From an uncultured SAR116 cluster alpha proteobacterium (GTDB lineage Bacteria; Pseudomonadota; Alphaproteobacteria; Puniceispirillales; Marisalimonadaceae): a DNA stretch of 64,000 nucleotides. This document shows positions 58,897-64,000 of this stretch, one piece after another. The DNA lies in the NCBI GenBank assembly GCA_902615325.1, contig CACMOJ010000001.1, forward strand, positions 1-64,000. Reading direction: 5' to 3'. Each line of letters begins with the position of its first letter. Positions within the stretch are counted from its first letter, which is position 1. The translations under genes were made by a program, and so were the position numbers. The notes below the pieces were generated by a model. The model searched no databases. It saw only the letters and a list, made by a program, of their open reading frames with translations, and was not told the origin of the DNA.

Positions 58897-59877
58897 ATGT
58901 TTGAAATTTTAGGTATTACAGCTTCTTTTTTCGCTATAATTGCATTAGGAGCCTTTACGAAATACTTAGGTTTATTTGATGAAAAAAGTAGTCAAATATT
59001 TTCTAATTTTGCATTCTACGTAGCTTTACCTCCTATGATAATAACTTCAATTATAGCGAACCCAATTAAGGGTCTTATAAACTTTGATTATATTGTTAGA
59101 TTTGAAATTGCTACATTGATAATATTTATATTTTCTTATACGGTTGCAAAATTTATATTTAATCTCAAAAGTAACGAAAATTCAGTATTTGCTCTGAACG
59201 CAACTTACTCAAATTATGGTTATATTGGGCTTCCTTTAGTGTTATTACTTTTTGGACAAAAGGCAATAGTACCTGCTGCTATAATATTAGTTTTTGACAT
59301 AGCTTTTGTCTTAACTTTGGTTGCTGTTTTCTCAACTAATTTTAATAATAATTCAGGATTTTTAAATTTTATAAATGCATTAAAATCAATAATAAAAAAT
59401 CCAGTAATTATTTCTTGTGTAATAGGTTTGTTATTATCATTTTATGAACTTAATTTAGAAAAAATTCCTTTAGAGATATTAAATATTTTGTCTGGAGCAG
59501 CTGTCCCAACAGCATTATTTGCTATAGGAATTATAATTGTTAGTAAAAGTGTAGAAAAAGCTTACTCAGAATTAATATTTATAAGTTTTATTAAGTTAAT
59601 TATGCACCCTTTATTAGTAATTCTATTATTTGTTTTTTGGTCAACAGATAGCCTTAAAATGCTTGATATAATGTGGATACAGGTAGCTATAATATTCTCT
59701 TGTTTGCCTGTTGCTGCAACTGTGTTTCCAGTTTCACAATATTATAAAGCTTATGTTTTAAAAACTTCATCTGCTATAATTGTTACTACTATAATTAGTA
59801 TTTTAACAATTCCAATAGTATTGCTTTTAGTAATTAATAAAAATTTTTACAATTTTTTTCAGCTTCTTTTCTCTTAA
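58897..59877 (+). CDS. AEC-family transporter (auxin efflux carrier-like)
   Basis: This 326-residue inner-membrane protein has about ten helices, in two groups of five with a short polar loop near the middle (about 150-170). The helices carry the family motifs FALNATYSNYGYIGLPLVLLL with the discontinuous helix N/G residues, and SGAAVPTALFAIGIII in the second repeat. AEC members move organic acids or amino acids, and the substrate is unknown. Copy A of the dispersed repeat follows 44 bp after the stop. Confidence 0.9.
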   Translation: MFEILGITASFFAIIALGAFTKYLGLFDEKSSQIFSNFAFYVALPPMIITSIIANPIKGLINFDYIVRFEIATLIIFIFSYTVAKFIFNLKSNENSVFALNATYSNYGYIGLPLVLLLFGQKAIVPAAIILVFDIAFVLTLVAVFSTNFNNNSGFLNFINALKSIIKNPVIISCVIGLLLSFYELNLEKIPLEILNILSGAAVPTALFAIGIIIVSKSVEKAYSELIFISFIKLIMHPLLVILLFVFWSTDSLKMLDIMWIQVAIIFSCLPVAATVFPVSQYYKAYVLKTSSAIIVTTIISILTIPIVLLLVINKNFYNFFQLLFS

Positions 59878-59920
59878 TTACAACTTAGTGCGGGGATGTG
59901 AAATATAGGCTCTATATTTT

Positions 59921-60020
59921 TGACTAAATTTTAGACTGAAAAATTATTAGTCTATAAAATATAAGTAAATCAGATGATTAAAATGAAATAATGAGGAGGT
60001 TGTCTCCGCCAATGAGATAC
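59921..60020 (+). repeat. Dispersed repeat, copy A
   Basis: One of four near-complete copies of a roughly 95-base element. It starts TGACTAAATTTTAGACTG, has a TTAGACT/AGTCTAT inverted pair, then AATCAGATGATTAAAATG and ends with GAGGAGGTTGTCTCC, where GGAG and CTCC can pair. It lies between the AEC gene and the DUF2939 gene, on the plus strand. Confidence 0.8.
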
Positions 60021-60096
60021 CTAACTTACAAAAAGATACTGTAAAAATTAAAAAATATTTAGATTACAAAGAATTCAATTTTGGTATTATTTAAAA

Positions 60097-60675
60097 ATGA
60101 AGAAATTATTAATAAGTCTTATAATAATTCCAATTTTAGCAATAATTTCTTATTTGTTTTCAGCTCTTTATTCAACTCATCAAATTCATAAGGGTATTTA
60201 TCATAATGATAAAGCACTTCTCAAAGAATATATTGAATGGAACCAGTTAAGAGAAAATTTAAAAAATTATTTGAATGTAAATTTACTTAAGGAAATTCAA
60301 AAAGATGAAGATTTCAAAAGTTTGGTTGGTTTAGGTGTTTTAATTACAGGTTTTGCATCAAAAATTGCAGATAGTATTCTAGACACATACATTAATTCTG
60401 AAGGTTTGAGTATGTTAATACAAGAAACTCAGATACCAGAAAAATTACCCAAACCTGGCTTCAATACATTTTTAGGTGGAATTAAGATTGTGGAGTTTAA
60501 AAACCATAGTTCTTTTAGAATAAAGCATAAAGTAGACGATCAAGAAATATCTTTATTATTTCAGCGAATAGGAATTGATTGGAAGATTACTCACATAGAG
60601 TTGCCAGAGGATTTATTACACGAATTTAAAAAATCTAACATAAATAAAATTAAACTACCAGATGATCAGGATTGA
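60097..60675 (+). CDS. DUF2939 family protein
   Basis: This 192-residue exported or membrane-anchored protein has an N-terminal helix (about 4-23), then YSTHQIHKGIYHNDKALLKEYIEWNQLRENLK, the typical DUF2939 opening, and ends with a domain carrying FRIKHKVDDQEISLLFQRIGIDWKI. Function unknown. The last codons and the stop lie in DNA that resembles the dispersed repeat (GATGATCAGGATTG onward), so the C-terminus DDQD may be derived from it. Confidence 0.75.
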   Translation: MKKLLISLIIIPILAIISYLFSALYSTHQIHKGIYHNDKALLKEYIEWNQLRENLKNYLNVNLLKEIQKDEDFKSLVGLGVLITGFASKIADSILDTYINSEGLSMLIQETQIPEKLPKPGFNTFLGGIKIVEFKNHSSFRIKHKVDDQEISLLFQRIGIDWKITHIELPEDLLHEFKKSNINKIKLPDDQD

Positions 60676-60692
60676 ATAACGAGTAGGTTGTC
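60661..60692 (+). repeat. Dispersed repeat, partial copy F
   Basis: GATGATCAGGATTGAATAAC followed by GAGTAGGTTGTCT aligns with the last 30 bases of copies A and B. It overlaps the stop codon of the DUF2939 gene. The first two thirds of the element are missing. Confidence 0.5.
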
Positions 60693-60711
60693 TAAGAATA
60701 GATAGAATAGT

Positions 60712-61017
60712 TTATGAAATTATTTCATCAGTATTATTGTCAACTATTACTGGATTTTTATAAAATTTTATATCAGGTGCTGAGAACCTTTCTGTAATCC
60801 ATTTAATTCTATCTTCATCAAACCAATTTTTTGCATTCTCTATATTATTAAAACAATAAACTCCACCTGCTAAATTCTTTGAAGTATCACAGATATAGTT
60901 TTTTCTAATTAAACCTGGAGTATCCCTATATATGGTTGATGTTTCTAAAAACTTCTCTTTTAAAACTGGGTCAGTTAATTCATCATCTATCTTAAAAGTA
61001 ACAATTGCAATTATCAT
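60712..61017 (-). CDS. YdhR-like monooxygenase-fold protein
   Basis: This 101-residue protein fits the small dimeric alpha/beta-barrel group that includes YdhR: IIAIVTFKID, then YRDTPGLIRKNYICDTSKNLAGGVYCFNN and a following helix with WFDEDRIKWI. YdhR-type proteins are putative monooxygenases of ring compounds. The ATG overlaps the stop of the epimerase gene by one base, and AAAGGAG lies just upstream, so the pair is translated together. Confidence 0.78.
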   Translation of the reverse strand: MIIAIVTFKIDDELTDPVLKEKFLETSTIYRDTPGLIRKNYICDTSKNLAGGVYCFNNIENAKNWFDEDRIKWITERFSAPDIKFYKNPVIVDNNTDEIIS

Positions 61018-61919
61018 TATAAATCTCCTTTAAAATAATTTTTCCAATCATGTGTAGGATTAAACCCCAAAATATCTCTAATTTTCTTTGAAGATAATAT
61101 TGCTTCATATTTGTCCATTTTCCTTCTCATTTTTACATTAGGAAAAAATTGTTTAACTATTTCCTCAGTTGATAAATTAACTGAGTTAGTATTATGAGTG
61201 ACATTAAAAACCTCATAACCTAATCCGTCTTTATTTATGCATAGCTCTATAGCTTGAGCTAAATCTCTGGCATCAATATAATTAAAGAGATTTCTTAATC
61301 TTACACCTGGATTTTTACAAAATTCTTCAAACCTATGATATTCATTAGGTTCAATAATATTTCCAATTCTTAATGCATAAATATCTATACCTGTTCTTTT
61401 TTGAAAAGCTTTACCAGTTTGTTCGTTCAAGACTTTTGAAAGACCATAACTATCAGTAGGACTTGTTTCATAATCCTCTTCGATTGGAAGCCATTTAGGA
61501 ATTGGATTTCCTTGAGCAAAACAGAAACCATATGTTGTTTCTGAAGATGCAAAGATAATTTTTTTAATTCCTAATTTTGTAGCTGCTTCTATAACATTAT
61601 AAGTGCCTAATGTATTGATACGAAATGTTTCATTATCTGGCTTAACTAAAATTCGTGGTATAGCTGCTAAATGAACAACCGCTTTAAAACTTTTGAGACC
61701 TTCACCTGATTTTAATTCTGGTATATTTGCATAACCAGATAAAGCATTAAATAATTGACCAGAGTCAGTAATATCTAAGTTTATATTATCTACTCCATCC
61801 ATCACAAGTGGAACAAGGTCTGCATTTACAACTGAATAACCTTTTTCTAATAAATACGGAATTAAATATTTGCCAGCTTTACCGCTTCCTCCTGTTACAA
61901 ATATTTTAGAGTTTGTCAT
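61017..61919 (-). CDS. NAD-dependent epimerase/dehydratase (SDR family)
   Basis: This 300-residue extended SDR has the NAD motif IFVTGGSGKAGKYLI near the start, VVHLAAIPRI in the middle, and catalytic Y-x3-K in TDSYGLSKVLNE. The substrate part differs from sugar epimerases of known function, so the reaction is not fixed. Its neighbour YdhR-like gene overlaps it by one base. The start lies 38 bp from repeat copy B. Confidence 0.9.
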   Translation of the reverse strand: MTNSKIFVTGGSGKAGKYLIPYLLEKGYSVVNADLVPLVMDGVDNINLDITDSGQLFNALSGYANIPELKSGEGLKSFKAVVHLAAIPRILVKPDNETFRINTLGTYNVIEAATKLGIKKIIFASSETTYGFCFAQGNPIPKWLPIEEDYETSPTDSYGLSKVLNEQTGKAFQKRTGIDIYALRIGNIIEPNEYHRFEEFCKNPGVRLRNLFNYIDARDLAQAIELCINKDGLGYEVFNVTHNTNSVNLSTEEIVKQFFPNVKMRRKMDKYEAILSSKKIRDILGFNPTHDWKNYFKGDL

Positions 61920-61956
61920 ATATCCCTCAAAAATATAATTTACTAATAATATATTT

Positions 61957-62050
61957 GTAGACTAAATTGTGGACCGAATAAATAATAGATTATAAAATCT
62001 AATTAAATCAGATGATTAAAATGGAATAACGAGGAGGTTCTCTCCTTCAT
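61957..62050 (+). repeat. Dispersed repeat, copy B
   Basis: This copy starts TAGACTAAATTGTGGACCG, continues TAGATTATAAAATCTAATT and AATCAGATGATTAAAATGG, and ends GAGGAGGTTCTCTCC. The TAGATT/AATCTA pair is kept with compensating changes relative to other copies (TTAGTCTATAAAAT), which hints that the fold is conserved. It lies between the divergent epimerase and NTF2-like genes. Confidence 0.8.
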
Positions 62051-62140
62051 ATAATTAACATTTTTATAAAATTATATTAGTATGGAGTATGTCCTTTGTA
62101 AGAACATCAATGACGTTTGTTTCAATGGAGTGTTTGTTGA

Positions 62141-62515
62141 ATGAGTAAAAATAATGAAAAAGAAGTTTTGAAAGCGTATGAAAAATATTTAGTATATTTT
62201 CTAAACAACGATATGGATGGCATCAATTCAATAGTTAAATTCCCTATTACATATATTGCTGATGGAGAATGTAAATCGTTAGATACATTCCCAGTCAAAC
62301 CAAAAGAAATGATGGATAGCAAACAATGGGATACTACAATTGACATAAATACTTACACTCATGGTACGAATTCTACTAAAGGTCATGTTATCAGTAGTGG
62401 CACCAGAATAAGAAAAGATAAATCTGTGATAGAAAAATATACAGTTTTTTATGCATTTACTAAAACTAATGATGGATGGAAAATGTATGCTATATCAGAT
62501 ATAATTATAGACTAG
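62141..62515 (+). CDS. NTF2/SnoaL-like hypothetical protein
   Basis: This 124-residue protein has an NTF2-like layout: KEVLKAYEKYLVYFLNNDMDGINSIVKFPITYI as the opening helices and strand, then THGTNSTKGHVISSGTRI and a C-terminal YTVFYAFTKTNDGWKMYAISDI strand pair. No catalytic residues can be named. It resembles the 28559 protein in plan but not closely in sequence. Repeat copy C covers its stop codon. Confidence 0.7.
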   Translation: MSKNNEKEVLKAYEKYLVYFLNNDMDGINSIVKFPITYIADGECKSLDTFPVKPKEMMDSKQWDTTIDINTYTHGTNSTKGHVISSGTRIRKDKSVIEKYTVFYAFTKTNDGWKMYAISDIIID

Positions 62516-62610
62516 TTTATAAAATGAATAGAAATAAATCTATAAAATACAAGTAAATCAGATAATTAAGATGAAATGACGAGGAGGTTGCATCCACCAA
62601 TAAGATAACT
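62505..62610 (+). repeat. Dispersed repeat, copy C
   Basis: This copy starts in the last codons of the NTF2-like gene (TATAGACTAG carries its stop), continues AAATCTATAAAATACAAG and AATCAGATAATTAAGATG, and ends GAGGAGGTTGCATCC. The first inverted pair is diverged but the middle and the 3' hairpin word are kept. Confidence 0.75.
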
Positions 62611-62612
62611 TC

Positions 62613-63239
62613 TTAGAGTTGACTTTCTATTAGAAGAATTCTGTCTTGACCAAAGTACATTTTGTTTTCATTTAGAAAGAAAGTTGGTGACCCAAACCCT
62701 CCACGATCCACGAGTTCTTGAGTGTTATCTTTTAGTCTATCCTTAGTGTCTTGTTGCTGAAGAAAATTTAAAAACTTGTTGGGATTTATATCTAAATTTT
62801 CAACAATCTTAATAAGATTTTCTTCTAAGGATATATCTATGCCATCAGTCCAATATGCATAGAATATTGAATTAACGTAATTTTCAATACCTCCCTCATC
62901 TATAAACATAAAGGCGCCTCTCATCGCTTTAACACTGTTTACAGGAAAAACTTTTGGAGAAAAGCCTTCCCCAAAACCATCGTGGTTGATTCTAATATTT
63001 CTAAAGCAACACCAGTCTTTTAAATCTTCAAAATAGTATTTTAATTTTTCTTTGACAGGGTTTGGGTTATTTCTTGCCTCATAAACACTTGGATTAGTTG
63101 TATTAAAAATACCTCCAACTAAAATAGGCTTCCAAATAAGTTCAAAATCTTTTTTTTTTGATAAATCTGTTATCCCTTTAAAAGCCAGATAAGTCCAAGG
63201 GCTACTACAATCAAAAAAATATTCAACCTTATTTTTCAT
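62613..63239 (-). CDS. 2-hydroxychromene-2-carboxylate isomerase-like (DsbA superfamily)
   Basis: This 208-residue protein is a DsbA-fold isomerase of the HCCA group, enzymes that use glutathione to isomerise ring-cleavage products of naphthalene-type compounds. The catalytic Ser position is in DCSSPWTYLAF at the start, followed by WKPILVGGIFN, and the cis-Pro loop is GFGSPTFFLN with YFGQDR at the end. It is a single minus-strand gene between repeat copies C and D. The natural substrate is unknown. Confidence 0.88.
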   Translation of the reverse strand: MKNKVEYFFDCSSPWTYLAFKGITDLSKKKDFELIWKPILVGGIFNTTNPSVYEARNNPNPVKEKLKYYFEDLKDWCCFRNIRINHDGFGEGFSPKVFPVNSVKAMRGAFMFIDEGGIENYVNSIFYAYWTDGIDISLEENLIKIVENLDINPNKFLNFLQQQDTKDRLKDNTQELVDRGGFGSPTFFLNENKMYFGQDRILLIESQL

Positions 63240-63394
63240 CTCAATAATAATCTCACTTAGTCATGATTATGTAAAGTTGCAATTTATTTTAATAAGAAAG
63301 ATGCCCAATTAATTCACTTTTAAATTAAATTAAAATTAATAAAAATAAAATTTGGAAAAATATTTGTACACTAAATAGTTAAAGAATTTTTAGT

Positions 63395-63487
63395 TGTAGA
63401 CTAAATTGAAAACTGCAAAACTATTAGTCTATAAAATGTAATTAAATCAGATGATTAACATAAAATAATAAGAAGGTTTTGCTCCTA
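63395..63487 (+). repeat. Dispersed repeat, copy D
   Basis: This copy starts TGTAGACTAAATTGAAAACTG, has TTAGTCTATAAAATGTAATT, AATCAGATGATTAACAT, and ends AGAAGGTTTTGCTCC. It ends about four bases from the stop codon of the truncated acyl-CoA synthetase gene, which is read from the other side. Confidence 0.75.
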
Positions 63488-63490
63488 GTT

Positions 63491-64000
63491 TCATTTTTTT
63501 CTAGAATGAAACCAAAACCTTTTATTCTCTAACTTTACAATATCTCCAGTAGCAAACCATTCTTCATAAACACAAATGTCACCTTTTACATGCAATTCAT
63601 CCTGAATAATCTTTGTTTCAGAAAAAACTTTATTTCCCATTAAAGTCAAAGTTTTTTTTCCTATTTTTAAATCTTCAACTTTAGCATCTGATGGTTTAAT
63701 TGTTTCGTTAATGGCAACAGGACCAATTTCAGTCATTCCCCAATTAACTATAAACGTACATCCTTTTTCTACAAATTTATTTATCAAAAATGCCGGAACA
63801 CCCTCACTACCACAAGTAATTATCTTTCCTTCTAAATTTAAATCTTTCCAACTCTTAGTCTTAATTATTGCTTTTGCCATTTTAGGTGTTAAATGACTGT
63901 GAGTGAAATTTTTAATATTTTTAATCCACACAAATGGATTAAATGACTCAATAAAAACAGTAGCCTTAACCTCTAAAGCTGGTAAGGTTTGTGCTAATAA
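63491..64000 (-). CDS. Acyl-CoA synthetase-like (ANL) protein, truncated at both ends
   Basis: The frame is open to the window edge (ALEVKATVFIESFNPFVWIKN lies before the GTG at 63931), so the gene begins outside. The visible 170 residues are the middle of an adenylate-forming enzyme: KIITCGSEGVPAFLINKF, NWGMTEIGPVA (motif A5) and WFATGDIVKLENKRFWFHSRKK (A7 and start of A8). The chain stops at the A8 arginine, so the roughly 110-residue C-terminal lid domain with the catalytic Lys is missing. The stop abuts repeat copy D. It may be a pseudogene or a lid-less adenylating protein. Confidence 0.82.
   Translation of the reverse strand, partial: LLAQTLPALEVKATVFIESFNPFVWIKNIKNFTHSHLTPKMAKAIIKTKSWKDLNLEGKIITCGSEGVPAFLINKFVEKGCTFIVNWGMTEIGPVAINETIKPSDAKVEDLKIGKKTLTLMGNKVFSETKIIQDELHVKGDICVYEEWFATGDIVKLENKRFWFHSRKK

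Noticed and set aside
1-64000. CRISPR array
   Set aside because: No regularly spaced short repeats with unique spacers were seen. The paired TTGTCCCACAA motifs and the 95-bp family lack that spacing.

Overview
The window reads as a chromosomal segment of a small-genome, AT-rich alphaproteobacterium, probably marine and streamlined. By eye the core DNA is about 30% GC, coding is dense, many stops and starts overlap, and the core block rlpA-dacA-tmk-holB-metG-tatD-MBL follows an alphaproteobacterial order. The exact clade cannot be fixed from the sequence. The window opens inside edd (Entner-Doudoroff 6-phosphogluconate dehydratase) and closes inside an acyl-CoA synthetase-like gene.

Region 1 (about 1.7-8.8 kb) is a lithotrophic sulfur-oxidation locus. 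A divergent CsoR/CstR-type repressor faces soxS-soxY-soxZ-soxC-soxD-soxB and a flavocytochrome c sulfide dehydrogenase pair (fccA-fccB), ending at a strong terminator. Three matching ATACC-N6-GGTAT inverted repeats stand before soxS, soxY and fccB and are probable operators. SoxXA is not in the window. Region 2 (8.8-17.4 kb) holds chromosomal genes: DUF3422, an alpha/beta hydrolase, a 609-residue possible glycosyltransferase, DUF2784, an enamidase-like amidohydrolase with an AA_synth partner, a DUF6787-like membrane protein and an epoxide hydrolase.

Region 3 (about 17.5-43.8 kb) is a composite genomic island built leftward from a tRNA-Ser(UGA) gene at 43.75-43.84 kb. The intact P4-type integrase and AlpA regulator lie next to the tRNA. 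A 253-bp ungapped copy of the integrase start, its upstream region and the last 14 nt of the tRNA lies at 29.03-29.28 kb. A further integrase fragment is at 18.7 kb and a remnant of the attachment region at 17.53 kb, so two or three related elements appear to have accreted. Paired TTGTCCCACAA motifs recur at five of these borders. The older part (17.5-29.3 kb) carries a PNPOx-like protein, three small zinc-ribbon-like proteins, and two operons of visibly higher GC: an MMPL/RND exporter with LolA-like and outer-membrane partners, and hyuB/hyuA. The younger part (29.3-43.7 kb) looks like a defence island. It holds a nuclease-RecQ helicase fusion with a coiled-coil membrane partner, a DraG-like protein, a block of tiny genes after two large hairpins, and a restriction system with a tandem two-domain C5 methyltransferase split by one homopolymer indel.

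Region 4 (43.9-52.8 kb) is core metabolism, cell wall and replication: an FMN-dependent hydroxy-acid dehydrogenase, MltB, RlpA, a PBP5-type carboxypeptidase, Tmk, HolB, MetG, TatD and an MBL hydrolase. Region 5 (52.9-64 kb) has small-molecule catabolic enzymes (cupin, LLM oxidoreductase, ACMSD-like amidohydrolase, Gfo/Idh oxidoreductase, epimerase, HCCA isomerase) and small hypothetical proteins. It is peppered from 58 kb onward with a roughly 95-bp dispersed repeat that I do not recognise. The last copy sits where an acyl-CoA synthetase gene ends prematurely.

The leading candidates for something new are the nuclease-RecQ plus membrane coiled-coil pair, the CsoR-type sulfur regulon, the dispersed repeat family and the small zinc-ribbon family. 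Three apparent single-base homopolymer shifts (13.6, 35.49 and 40.98 kb) should be checked against reads before being treated as biology.
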